Shown here piece after piece: positions 1 to 9,158 of a stretch of 64,000 bases of DNA; position 1 is the stretch's first letter; each line of letters opens with the position of its first letter. Source of the DNA: Paracamarosporium sp. OC-R06-R3 (lineage: Eukaryota > Ascomycota > Dothideomycetes > Pleosporales > Didymosphaeriaceae); contig JACVRA010000340.1 in assembly GCA_019828545.1 (NCBI GenBank), positions 1 through 64,000 of the forward strand, given 5' to 3'. The notes below the pieces were generated by a model. The model had not been told where the DNA came from, ran no database searches, and was given only the letters and a program-made list of their open reading frames with translations. The translations under genes were made by a program, and so were the position numbers.

Positions 1-311
1 GGAGCAGCCTCAGAAGCCTCGGCCTCACGCTTAGCCTTGGAAGACGAAGCCCAGACGTATGCAGGAGCAGCCTCAGCAGCCTCAGCTTCACGCTTAGAAG
101 CTGAAGCCCAGACGTAGGCAGGAGCAGCTTCAGAAGCCTCGGCCTCACGCTTGGAAGACGAAGCCCAGACGTAGGCGGGAGCAGCTTCAACAGCCTCAGC
201 TTCACGCTTAGAAGCTGAAGCCCAGACGTAGGCAGGGGCTGCTTCATTCGCTTCACGCTTGTGTTTGCTGGAGGAAGCCCAGACGTAGGCGGGTGCTGCT
301 TCGCTGGTTTC
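1..311 (-). repeat. Tandem repeats of 17-21 codons encoding the core peptide
   Basis: Units by codon: 311-255 (19 codons), 254-204 (17), 203-147 (19), 146-90 (19), 89-27 (21) and 26-1 (cut). The core APAYVWAS is identical in all complete units. The tail alternates ASSSK / ASASK, so units pair into a roughly 114-bp higher-order period, which suggests spread by duplication of two units at a time. Confidence 0.9.
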
Positions 312-410
312 ACGCTTCTCGATTCCATTCACTGGCTTCTCAATGGCAGCGCCCGATGCAAGAAGAGGAAGTGTGGCGAGCGCCTGAATGGCGACTTCGG
401 TGAACTTCAT
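1..410 (-). CDS. Kex2-processed repeat precursor peptide, dikaritin (UstA-like) RiPP candidate; C-terminus outside window
   Basis: ATG at 410-408; the frame stays open to base 1, so 136 residues are visible and the C-terminus is missing. Residues 1-22 form a signal peptide (MKFTEVAIQ start, hydrophobic LATLPLLASG, AA after it). A short pro-segment ends in KR at 32-33. The rest is a tandem array: each unit opens with E-A type dipeptides (EAEA in most), continues EAAPAYVWAS, and ends in SK plus KR (sites at 51-52, 68-69, 87-88, 106-107, 127-128). Five units are complete and a sixth is cut. KR followed by EAEA is the Kex2/dipeptidyl-aminopeptidase arrangement of yeast alpha-factor. Together with the three neighbouring UstYa-family genes it is the layout of dikaritin precursors (ustiloxin, phomopsin, asperipin). 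The invariant Tyr in YVWA would be the expected cross-link residue (inference). A mating pheromone is less likely: no WxxPGxxC-like core. Confidence 0.85.
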   Translation of the reverse strand, partial: MKFTEVAIQALATLPLLASGAAIEKPVNGIEKRETSEAAPAYVWASSSKHKREANEAAPAYVWASASKREAEAVEAAPAYVWASSSKREAEASEAAPAYVWASASKREAEAAEAAPAYVWASSSKAKREAEASEAA

Positions 411-1532
411 GGTTGAAGAGGTGGTTGGCTTGAACTTCGGTGCTGGTATTGGTGTTGCTGGTGTCGCTGTTGGAGCTGCAGAAGAGGTTACTGAGTGGTG
501 GTGCGATGATCTTTCGAGCTGTTACCTGCCATGATCTTATACTTCTCAGTCCCGGAATTTGCGGCTATACCTAACACACAAATGGTTACGCTCAAGTTCT
601 GAGTTGAAGATCAACGGAGTACGGAATACTCGCACGCTCATGACAGCAGGATACCATGCCGTGAACCACCATACAAGACAAGAGCCCTTGGGTACCAGGA
701 TACGCTCTGTGGGGGGCAGAAATGCCTAACCTTGGATTCAGAAGTCCGTAGAACACATGAGTGGCTGGTATGTCTTTGTGCATATTCGCTTGCAGAATGT
801 ATGCTTCCCCACAACTATGGTCAGCCTCGTTGGACCCCACGTTTCCAATACACACATAGATAATTCTACGCTGTCAGTTTCCAAAAAAGGCTAGTAATCT
901 TTAAGAGTGGGATAGAATAACCCCCACGACATCAGGTACCTTGGGCTACTAGTCTACGGCAGCTCCGCTGTCAGCTTGCCCTACCCTCGTCCGCTATATC
1001 TTGTTTTTTGCAAAGGATTCAAACTTTCTGCCAAGGGCTATTCTCTCCTGAGGGAAGTCCTTAATCTAGGCCTTCGGATACCAAGTCGATGAGAATTGAC
1101 TCCGTCGTATAAGATACGCTAAACATTTTTAGAGTGTCATTTCTCCGTGAGGCCTTGTGCAGAGATAGTGGCGCTGGTTAACCTTGTTCTTGGCACGGAC
1201 TTCCAGCTTTGTGCTTGACTGTAGCGCTGTAAGATTCTGGATGAAGGATTTGGTGTAGGGAATGCTCCGCAATTGCTTGTGCGAAGTTGATGGCGCTTGG
1301 ATTTGGGGGGACGACGAGAGATGGGTGCGGGTAGTTCGTTTGTACAGAGGCATGCGTGGTGGGATGAATGCTGACAGCATTGTACGAAGCAGTTGCTAGG
1401 AGATCTAGCAAGACAACACGGTCAAAAATCTTCAAACACAATGTTGGAAGAATCTAGAGTATGAACATATCATTTCGCTACTGACACTGCCAAAACCACC
1501 ATTCTCTATAGATCTCATCATCACAAAACCAC
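411..1532. other. Intergenic, upstream of the precursor gene
   Basis: No supportable gene. It holds the promoter of the leftward precursor and the 3' flank of the leftward oxygenase. A TGTGGGGGGC decamer at 708-717 recurs in the 2445-2895 promoter. Small reading frames here lack coding character. Confidence 0.5.
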
Positions 1533-2444
1533 TCAATCACTCTGCTCCGGAACCCACCCATCCCTCCTCGTAAAAATATTCAACCCCACCTTCCTCCCTT
1601 TCTTCACCGGCATCCCCGCATGCCAAACCCCTGGATGCCCTGTCCCATTCGGATACAAATTCCCCCAAAACACAGCATTCCCAACCAAAGGCCTAAACGC
1701 CACCCCGCCCGCCCCAGAATCATCCTCACAATCAATAAACTCACACCACTTCGCCGAAAACCGGCCTTCATAATGCGGAAACTGCGTAGCGCCGCCCTCG
1801 CACTCGGTCCCGTCCACATCGTCGCAAGCAAGGTACACGAAGAACGTGGACAGCCGCGGATTCGTCATGCCCTCGAACCAGTCGAAGTGCGGACGGAAGT
1901 GGTCGCTTGCGCCGTACTTGACGACCTGGATGTCCTCGAGGTGCGACACGGGGAGAAAGCCTTGGAACTCTACGCTCCGCGCTTCGATGCAGGATACCAC
2001 GGGGTCGTCGGGGACCACGGCCGACATGGAGGACCGGATCTCGCGGTCGTACGTTTCTAGATCGTACCCTTTTGATACCGGGGATTGGCGGTAGTAGGGT
2101 ACGGCTAGGTTGAGCAGGTACGCTGTTTCGGCGGGGCTGACGTAGTTTTCTACGTAGATTATCAAGGGGTCGGTGGAGAAGATGTTCGTTTTGTAGGTGT
2201 GGGGTGGGCAGCTTTCGGCGTATTGGGTGGCCATTCCGGAGAAGGAAGGGCTGGGGGTTGCTGGGGCGGGCTGGGAGAGGAATGGGAGGGGGATGTCGAG
2301 GTTGCTGAAGTCGATCTTTGAGCTGAGGTTTTGCCATTGGAGGAAGCCGAATGGGAGGAGGGGGAATAGCATTGCTGCGGCTGGGAGGGGCAGCTTAGAA
2401 GGTGTCTTGGCAGCCTTCCGTGGTGTTGAGGCGGTCTTGGCCAT
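1533..2444 (-). CDS. Prolyl 4-hydroxylase-like 2-oxoglutarate/Fe(II) dioxygenase, membrane-anchored
   Basis: Single-exon, 303 residues, start in a good context (caacaATGGCC). A basic N-terminus (residues 1-17) is followed by a hydrophobic stretch at about 18-37, read as a type II membrane anchor or uncleaved signal, so the catalytic part would face the ER lumen. The C-terminal half is a P4Hc-type double-stranded beta-helix: HFD at 186-188 supplies the first His and Asp of the iron triad, His275 (GVWHAG) the distal His, and Lys285 (KVGLN) the 2-oxoglutarate anchor. The CEGGATQFP segment at about 215-223 is typical of the family. Such enzymes hydroxylate prolyl residues in peptides. It sits next to the precursor, whose repeats contain one Pro per core (APAY), so peptide hydroxylation is an attractive but unproven role. 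It could also be an unrelated neighbour. Confidence 0.85.
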   Translation of the reverse strand: MAKTASTPRKAAKTPSKLPLPAAAMLFPLLPFGFLQWQNLSSKIDFSNLDIPLPFLSQPAPATPSPSFSGMATQYAESCPPHTYKTNIFSTDPLIIYVENYVSPAETAYLLNLAVPYYRQSPVSKGYDLETYDREIRSSMSAVVPDDPVVSCIEARSVEFQGFLPVSHLEDIQVVKYGASDHFRPHFDWFEGMTNPRLSTFFVYLACDDVDGTECEGGATQFPHYEGRFSAKWCEFIDCEDDSGAGGVAFRPLVGNAVFWGNLYPNGTGHPGVWHAGMPVKKGRKVGLNIFTRRDGWVPEQSD

Positions 2445-2895
2445 TGTTGAAGAGGCGCGATAGAGGGAATGTGTGTGAGGTGAAGAAAGTCAGAGGTGGT
2501 TGCGCTTTTCGTTGGGGTGGTCGCAAGTATAGGAATACACAAGATTGTTTTTTCTGGTCAATCAATTTCAGGATGCATTGATCCTGAGCTGGATGCGTCT
2601 GACTTGGTGGTCACTTCTTGTCAGCGCTCACATACCATACCCCTGCCACCTACTTCTGACGCAGGGGCCGGTCTCTGTCAGTATGTGGGGGGCTTTTACC
2701 GGCACAGTCGTGCTACCGCTTAGGCGCATTTGTACACAGATGTTGAAGACGTGGGGAAGCAGTGGCATGATCGGACATCCTTTTGACGCGCTTGATCCCC
2801 GAGTTCAAACATTAACGACATTTCATCTTTGTTTCGTGCCCTCGACTCTGCCTGCGCATGAACACGTCTAATACCTGATTTCTCACATCGTCAAG
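2445..2895. promoter_or_regulatory. Divergent promoter between oxygenase and first UstYa gene
   Basis: 451 bp between two start codons that face apart. It contains ATACCCCTGC (2637-2646), also found in the other divergent promoter of this cluster at 6212-6221, and TGTGGGGGGC (2684-2693), also present upstream of the precursor at 708-717. These G/C-rich runs resemble stress-type (CCCCT) elements; function is inference. Confidence 0.45.
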
Positions 2896-3722
2896 ATGTA
2901 CACCTCTTCTGAAGAACAGCTGTCGAGCATCGATGATGATAAGCAATTCTTGCTTGAAAGCAAGCGTGGCTTTGCCATTCCCAGAAAGACCAATTTCTGG
3001 CCAAAATGGAAGAATGCGCTACTCATCTGCAATCTCATTCTATTCATCGGCGGGCTCTCCGTTTGGGGCCACGTTTTGGTCCTACTCAAGAGTCTTCGAT
3101 GCGACACGACACCTGAGACGGACCATTTCGAGCCGGACCGTAAGTATACCTACAGTGGTCATGTCGACCAGAGACGTTGACAATACCAGTGTTATACAAC
3201 AGCCGCGTGACTTTCCAACCTCACGCCTACTTTGGCGGGCCGCCCTCAAATGCGACCGACGAGATGTGGCAACGATTGTCGCCTCCGGGTGACGGCATTG
3301 TGGAGATCCCCAACGAGTTTACGGCGAACCTCCCGGCCTCGCTTCCAGCACCAAACTCCCCTAACACAGCCAAGGTCTACGGGATATCCATGTTTCACCA
3401 GCTGCACTGCTTGAATTTCCTCCGCTTTGCGTACTACCCTGAAGGTATCACCGGAATGTCTGACCAGGAGATAGTATATCATCGCGACCACTGCCTTGAC
3501 TATATTCGCCAGGCCATCATGTGCGCCGGTGACACGACCTTCGAGCCTCTGACCATGGTTGGCATAAACGGTATGGGTGCTACTCACCAGTGTCGCGACT
3601 TTGAAAGGGTGTTCAGCTGGGCGTACGAGCATCGTTCTGACAAGGTGAATGGATCGGGTTACACGGGAGGCAAAGTTACTCATACCCCGGGCCAGCGGAA
3701 CTCCTTCGACAACGAAGAATGA
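2896..3722 (+). CDS. UstYa-family (DUF3328) oxidative cyclase-like protein 1
   Basis: Exons 2896-3139 and 3190-3722, 50-bp intron (GTAAGT..CAG), 258 residues. An acidic cytoplasmic tail is followed by one membrane helix at about 41-64; the rest should be lumenal. The family signature is complete: HxxHC at 151-155 (HQLHC) and again at 179-183 (HRDHC), followed by DYIRQAIMCAGDTT. A YF..PP...D.MW..L segment at 95-111 is also typical. UstYa proteins catalyse oxidative ring closure between side chains of dikaritin precursors (ustiloxin, phomopsin, asperipin, victorin pathways). Divergent from the oxygenase. Its intron lies before the W..L segment, unlike the two paralogs downstream, so it is the more distant member. 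The tail after residue 225 is polar and of unknown role. Confidence 0.9.
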
Positions 3723-4401
3723 AGATGGAATAAAGACTTGAAAGTTCATCCTGCGTTGTACATAGCCATATACCCAATAAAAAGAACCTGTCATTGCGTG
3801 ATAAGACCGTCGAGTCAGGCGCATGTCTACAATGAGAAACAATCTTCACTCGCCTATATAATGACACTATCTAAGAGGCATCTTACGCGCGTACTGTGGC
3901 ATAGACTGTTCATTTCACAATACGAGCTCCCGACGTACTGATAAGCTTTACCATTGGCTCGGCGCTGGGAGTGCAGAGATACCAACTGCACTTGTGTCTG
4001 AAAGCAGTTAGACGTATCCGTTAGACGTCAATTGCAACGGCATATGTACCTTATTTGACCTCTAGTATAAGATATACGTCAAGAGTACTGAGATGTACGC
4101 GTGCCTTTATGCGCTAGTCTGACTAACTTATCGCCCCCCACAGGAATACTAGCCTCGCCTAGTGGTAAGGCCAGGCTCACATATTCCCCGGGACTAGACT
4201 ACGTTCTCGAACCGCGGCTGGCTTTCAACTCAGATCTTCCGACAATCATTGTATGATTCCCGGTGCTTCCTAGCAATACGGCTCAACACTCATCAAATCA
4301 CATCCACTCAGCTACTGGTACTTCCTTGTAGTGATAACTGCTTTTGAGATCACGCAGGCACTGTATGGTCCTGACAACGAAGAAGAAAGAGGCTCATCGG
4401 A
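3723..4401. other. Intergenic
   Basis: 3' flank of UstYa gene 1 and promoter of the GNAT gene. No gene recognised. A stretch near 4150-4230 has tRNA-like words but does not fold as a tRNA by eye. Confidence 0.5.
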
Positions 4402-5037
4402 ATGATGGATCCGAACTTCCACATAGCTACGCCACGCCTATATCTGTCCTACTTGCAGCCTTCTAATCCCGCTCACTGCGATTTTCTTGTCACTTTGTAT
4501 AACACCCCTGCCTTTATCGCCTCTATCGGTGGCAAACCTACCAAGATAACGACGCCGGACGCCGCCGAAGCCCTCCTTTCTGGTCGATTCCGCGCGGAGC
4601 ACGCTCGCAATGGCTACGGGACCTATCTTGTCAGCCTCATGCCCCACGTCCCCACGAATATACCCGACGAAGAGACCACACCATTTCCTGAGCGCCTTGC
4701 CGCTTGCAAGCCCATCGGAACCGTCTCCCTCATGCGAGGCGAGCCACCCAATGCATATACTGTGCCGGATCTAGGATTCGCAATACTGCCCGAGGAGACC
4801 CGCAAGGGGTACGCACGGGAGGCATCTGAGGGCTTGCTAGCTTGGGCGGAGAAAGAGCGCGGCGTGCATGAAGTGCTCGGCCTTTTCGACCCGTCCAACG
4901 AAGCGTCCAAGGGCGTGTTTAGGAGCCTCGGGTTTGAAGATAGAGGGATTAAATCACTGAAGGTGTTCGGAAATATCGAGGGCGCCGTGTGGGTGAAGAA
5001 GGGGATGGCAAGTGACTTGAGCGTCTATGGTATCTAG
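4402..5037 (+). CDS. GNAT-family N-acetyltransferase (RimJ/RimL type)
   Basis: Intron-free, 211 residues, two adjacent Met codons at the start. It opens with TPRLYLSYL, the usual first strand of Acetyltransf_3 proteins. LGFAILPEETRKGYAREA at about 124-141 carries the acetyl-CoA pyrophosphate loop (R-K-G-Y-A). The FDPSNEASKGVFRSLGFEDRG segment at 162-182 is the conserved C-terminal N..S..V...LGF signature. The family transfers acetyl groups to protein N-termini or small amines; the substrate is not readable from sequence. It lies between UstYa genes 1 and 2 and its stop codon is 58 bp from that of UstYa gene 2 (convergent). Position suggests a tailoring or self-protection role in the cluster, but similar genes are common elsewhere. 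Confidence 0.85.
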   Translation: MMDPNFHIATPRLYLSYLQPSNPAHCDFLVTLYNTPAFIASIGGKPTKITTPDAAEALLSGRFRAEHARNGYGTYLVSLMPHVPTNIPDEETTPFPERLAACKPIGTVSLMRGEPPNAYTVPDLGFAILPEETRKGYAREASEGLLAWAEKERGVHEVLGLFDPSNEASKGVFRSLGFEDRGIKSLKVFGNIEGAVWVKKGMASDLSVYGI

Positions 5038-5095
5038 GTATCAAGACTTCATTCATACTGATAAGCTACGTGCTACTGGAACGGCATGCGCGCTT

Positions 5096-5965
5096 CTAGC
5101 TTTCCTGCCACGTCAGATTGTACTTCGCTTCCTGGTCGATCTGGAACTGCCTCAGACGCTCGAAATTAATGCAGTCGTGCTCAACGCCCCATCCTGTCAC
5201 TGACGTCGCATGGCCTTTGCCGACTTTGATGGGGCTGTTGCCCTCGAGGATAAGATCTCCGCCACAAGAGATGCCCTGGCGCAGGTACTCGAAGCAGTGT
5301 TCCACGTGTACCTTCCACTTGAAGGCATCCGGATCTGCTGAAGTGTCGACGCGATTCTTCTCTTGGTAGTACTGGAAGCGCACCATGTTCTGCGTTAGTG
5401 TTAGTATTTGTTCGGTTTCAACAACGTAGCTGCATAACCTACCAGACAATGCAGCTGGTGTAGAATCGAAATCACATAAAAGTCTTGCGGCTTGGGGACA
5501 GGCGTGTTCGGGTGGTCGTATGGTGCGATAATACCTTCACCCAATCCCCACTGGGACGGGTTTTCGAGCCAGACCGCGTCGTGCCCTTGTGCAGATGTTA
5601 CATGTGTTGATCATTCATGATTCAGGGGGAGACGTACCTGCTACAAGATTATCCCAGTGGTGGTTGACTTCGGGTCCGTCTCCAACGTACCTCACATCTT
5701 CATCGAAAACTTTCTTCACGGGCTTGAAAACTTCCTTCGGTATGGGCGTTCTGGTATAAACATGCAGTGGCCCGTTATTTTGTGGTCGATTACGGTAGCC
5801 ATATGCTACCGTAGCAGTCCATCCAAGAATGAGAGTTGCAATGAGTAGGTATAGCCATTTGTTAGGCTTTTGAGCTCGTGGGACGATTCTTCTTTCCTCG
5901 CCAGCTTCTTCGTCTAGAGCAACCTTTTCATACTCATGCTTGGGGTTGATGGTGCTACTGGCCAT
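5096..5965 (-). CDS. UstYa-family (DUF3328) oxidative cyclase-like protein 2
   Basis: Three exons on the minus strand: 5965-5638, 5585-5443, 5389-5096; introns of 52 and 53 bp (GTACGT..AAG; GTAGGT..CAG with CTAAC branch-like words). 254 residues. I start at 5965 (MASSTINPKHEYEKV), not the upstream frame extension. Membrane helix at about 37-56. A PIPKEVF segment and an HHWDNL segment precede the two family motifs: HQLHC at 152-156, interrupted by intron 2 right after the next codon, and HVEHC at 185-189, followed by FEYLRQGISCGGD. The C-terminal GVEHDCINFERL block is also usual. Shares the W..L-adjacent phase-1 intron with UstYa gene 3, so the two are probably duplicates. Divergent from gene 3. 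Confidence 0.9.
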
Positions 5966-6508
5966 CGTAACAACCATAAAGGGAAGACAATCAATTAGGA
6001 TATCTAAGTGGTGTTGAATTTCAGCTTGAAAAGTGGCGAAAGGAGACACAACTGAATTGCTCGCAAACTACTTCCAAGCTGTAGTCTTCGTTGCGGCTCT
6101 CCGTTCGGGAACTGACGTCCAATCACTAAAATTGCAGAATTAATTTTCCCGATAACGCAAGTAGAAGTCAGATTTTACAATCCTTCAGTCCGAGGTCTCG
6201 TGTCACACCAGATACCCCTGCTTGTGGCACACGTGACTAGCATGGTATCCATGCACCATTTTTGGTGACCACACACTAGGAAAATCTGCGGACAGGAGCC
6301 TGTCATCCGGGAATGCATCAGTATGATGTCTACCAGGGTTTGTAAGATGGGGTTTCTGATGGCAAGGATGGTAGTTGACTTGGCCTTTTTGCTGGTATTA
6401 TCACGCGGTCAGACAACCGTTAGAGCTTTTGTCGTCTACTACTTGTTCCGTAGAACATTCTTACTCACTTTCATTATTCGAGGGGAAGGCTACTCATACA
6501 AGCGAACA
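5966..6508. promoter_or_regulatory. Divergent promoter between UstYa genes 2 and 3
   Basis: 543 bp separate the two start codons. It carries ATACCCCTGC (6212-6221), shared with the divergent promoter at 2637-2646, and a CACGTG E-box just after it (6230-6235). An alternative, upstream ATG for UstYa gene 3 at 6323 is judged less likely because it adds an extra hydrophobic segment not seen in the family. Confidence 0.4.
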
Positions 6509-7387
6509 ATGCGACTCGTCAAAGATTTTAGAGGGGAAAAGGACTATAATCAGGTTGAACAACATAGCTTCCTACCAACCGAGGACCCCTGGCAGAAGCC
6601 CAAAACTTCTGGACGATTCAGCTGTCGAGCATGTAACTTCTTCTACACTTCACTTGCGCTTTTTAGTCTCAGCCTCGGTTTGATCATCGGATATGGATGC
6701 CGCGCTGTTGGTGAGCCTTCTTCACTGGCAAGTTTCGGCATCGATCCCAACACGCCTATACCGAGGGAAGTCTTCACTACTCGTCATGACGTACCATTCA
6801 GTCCGGATTCGAGATATATGGGCCCGTCTCACGAGGTAGACAAGAACTGGGAGAAGCTTACAGAAAGTACGCCTCACCACTTCAAGCGAGCTATTTGGAA
6901 ATGAATTAATACTATTTTTCTAGGCTCCGACTCGATTTACATCTCCAACCCTTCCCGCTACAACCTTCAAGACCCAGGAATCCACGCGCCATTCTTCTTA
7001 TTTAACGAACCTCCGGCTTCAGCCAAAGCGCTCCACAACATCAACAACTTCTTCGTCTTGAACAATTTGCACCAGCTACATTGTGTCAACATGGTACGAA
7101 AGCGCTACAACACGCTCGTCTATAGACCCCAGGATGTGAACCCTTTGGCCAAGACACCCATCGACGAGGACTGGATCACGCATCTGGAGCACTGCTTTGA
7201 GTATCTGCGATTAAGCATCACATGCGCAGACTATATGGTGTTTGAGACCGATTCGCCACCGGGTAGTCCGGAAGAGTACTGGAAGGATGGGTTGAGCTGG
7301 GGAGTCGTGCACTCTTGTATTGATTGGGACAGGTTAATGGAGTTCCAAAAGCAACAAGTTGTGATGTACAATAGTACCTGGAGTTAG
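6509..7387 (+). CDS. UstYa-family (DUF3328) oxidative cyclase-like protein 3
   Basis: Exons 6509-6866 and 6924-7387, 57-bp intron (GTACGC..TAG), 273 residues from the ATG at 6509 (MRLVKDFRG). Membrane helix at about 44-64. PIPREVF and a VDKNWEKL segment match the same places in UstYa protein 2. The two HxxHC motifs are HQLHC at 169-173 and HLEHC at 206-210, followed by FEYLRLSITCADYMVFE. The C-terminal GVVHSCIDWDRLMEFQ block closes the domain. It is the rightmost recognisable gene of the cluster; about 1.8 kb without genes follows. Expected to act in the secretory pathway on the Kex2-released peptide; the three UstYa proteins may act as partners, as UstYa and UstYb do in ustiloxin synthesis (inference). 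Confidence 0.9.
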
Positions 7388-9158
7388 GGAAAGCAGCACT
7401 TGGACGAACAAGACATTTTCAATTGAATTTCAGCTCAGTGAATCAGTTGCAGAAGGTAATCTTGACGTACTCCATAATATTCTATAGGCCCTTCTCAAAC
7501 TTCGAGTATTGCACCCTTTTAGCGGAGTGACCCATCAAGCCGGAGCTGATTTATTTGAATCATTAAAGGGCATCTAGAATCTGTTGTCCATAGGTTTTTC
7601 CAAGCCCTTCGGGCAAGCAGAGCATATCTGGTCTACATTGGCGAATCTCGTCATGCAAGGCACCAAATGATTTAAGTTCCCCAAAAGACCACATCGGTCA
7701 TTTCAAAGTCCTTTTGGTCTCCCATATCATGATGGAATCGCATGTAAACACCCCGATGTTTCGGGATCGATAGCTGGGTACACCTATCTATAACCCTTCT
7801 CGCCTTCCAAAGCGCACATAGAAAGGGTGATCACCCTTTTGAATTTGCGACCGCCGTACCACAAACCCCGGCTTTTCTCAAAACCGATCCAAGGCAACTT
7901 GACATAGGTTTATTCTCGTTGGTTTCCGAAAGTACCGGACCTGCATTCCTGTCGTAAGGGTGTTGTTCTCAGATCTTCCAATGCACACATATTGTTGTCC
8001 ATGTTCTTTTTGGTTAGTCAATACTCAGTCGAAACACATCAAGGATACACCATTTCACTTTGTCGTCTAACACAATCTAACATTCCACTCATCTAGCCCT
8101 TTTTAAGCCCACAAAAAGACGAGCAATAGTTCCAGTAACCTATGTTTTATGTCCACAGAGCAACAAAACATATACGTATTGCGAGTATTGTGGGCTTCCA
8201 TTAGGAAGAAGTCGTGGTACTTTGAATCAATCTTTTCGTACCGCAGTCCAGCATCTAGACATTCCATCATAGTTTTGAGAGAAGCACACCTAAAACTCCA
8301 TTCAAATTGAGTGGCGCGTTTTAGTTTTTTCAAAGCAATCCATCATACAAGCAAGTGACGCAGATTTTAGACCCACAAGCGAGCGAGCGGCAAGCCTCAA
8401 AGTCTCTGCATGGGCTTTGTAGCACGCACAACTTCACATGACGTCCCAATACTGTCATTTTGAAAGAATTAGCGAAGAACACATGTAAGTTCATGTTGCC
8501 GACTTTGCAGTATTCTCCATGCACAACGGCAGAGCGGATTTTTGAAGCCACAGGAGAGAAGACATGACATGCTACGTAATATGTCTGAGCCAAACAGCGC
8601 CCCATGTGTGTGAAAGGAGCTCTTTTGGACAAGCACGGGCGAGACATGAATTGTAGCGTCTGCCTCATTATTCGGGTCTCCGGAGAGAAAGGACATAGAA
8701 ATGTGTTCTTTGGGTTTTAGTTCCACGAAACGTCATGCGATCGGTTGACAAGATTTTGAAGGGAATTTTAGGAACACATATGTACATAGGATCCATATTT
8801 TAAAATGATCGGATACCAAGTGCAGCTGTGTGGAGGATAGAAAATAGAGGGAAGAGAGGCGATATATATATCCGAGGGTCTGCTGGGGTGAGGTGGGATA
8901 TCTTGTGCACGTGCTAACCCGTTGACGGCGCCTATCTCAGGTGACTCAACAGTACTGACATCACAGCCGTTCTCTATCATAACTTAGAATCGGTGAAATC
9001 TGACGAAGTCACTATCATTCTATTGCTCATCCTGGATTAAGACATGATCCTTCAACACCACCAGATATGTCTCAAAGTCAAAGCCATAAACCAAGGGTAT
9101 CATCCGTAACGCCAGGAAGTGCAAATCTCAAAGCCCCACCGTGACTCCACTCGACGAT
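7388..9158. other. Gene-free stretch at the right border of the cluster
   Basis: Only short, unconvincing frames on both strands (for example 8330-8668 minus). No transposon signature seen. Contains the palindrome listed separately. Confidence 0.5.
7822..7839. promoter_or_regulatory. Perfect 18-bp palindrome
   Basis: AAAGGGTGATCACCCTTT is fully self-complementary about its centre. It could be a dimeric regulator site or a chance inverted repeat; it lies about 435 bp past the stop codon of UstYa gene 3. Confidence 0.4.

Noticed and set aside
1..410. Alpha-factor-type mating pheromone precursor
   Set aside because: The spacers fit, but the core APAYVWAS lacks the W..PG..C-like pattern of ascomycete alpha pheromones, and the UstYa neighbours point to a RiPP.
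4150..4240. tRNA-like A-box words (TAGTGGTA)
   Set aside because: No acceptor or anticodon stem could be drawn.
6323..6508. N-terminal extension of UstYa protein 3 from ATG 6323
   Set aside because: It would add a second hydrophobic segment before the normal N-tail and membrane helix; ATG 6509 fits the family.
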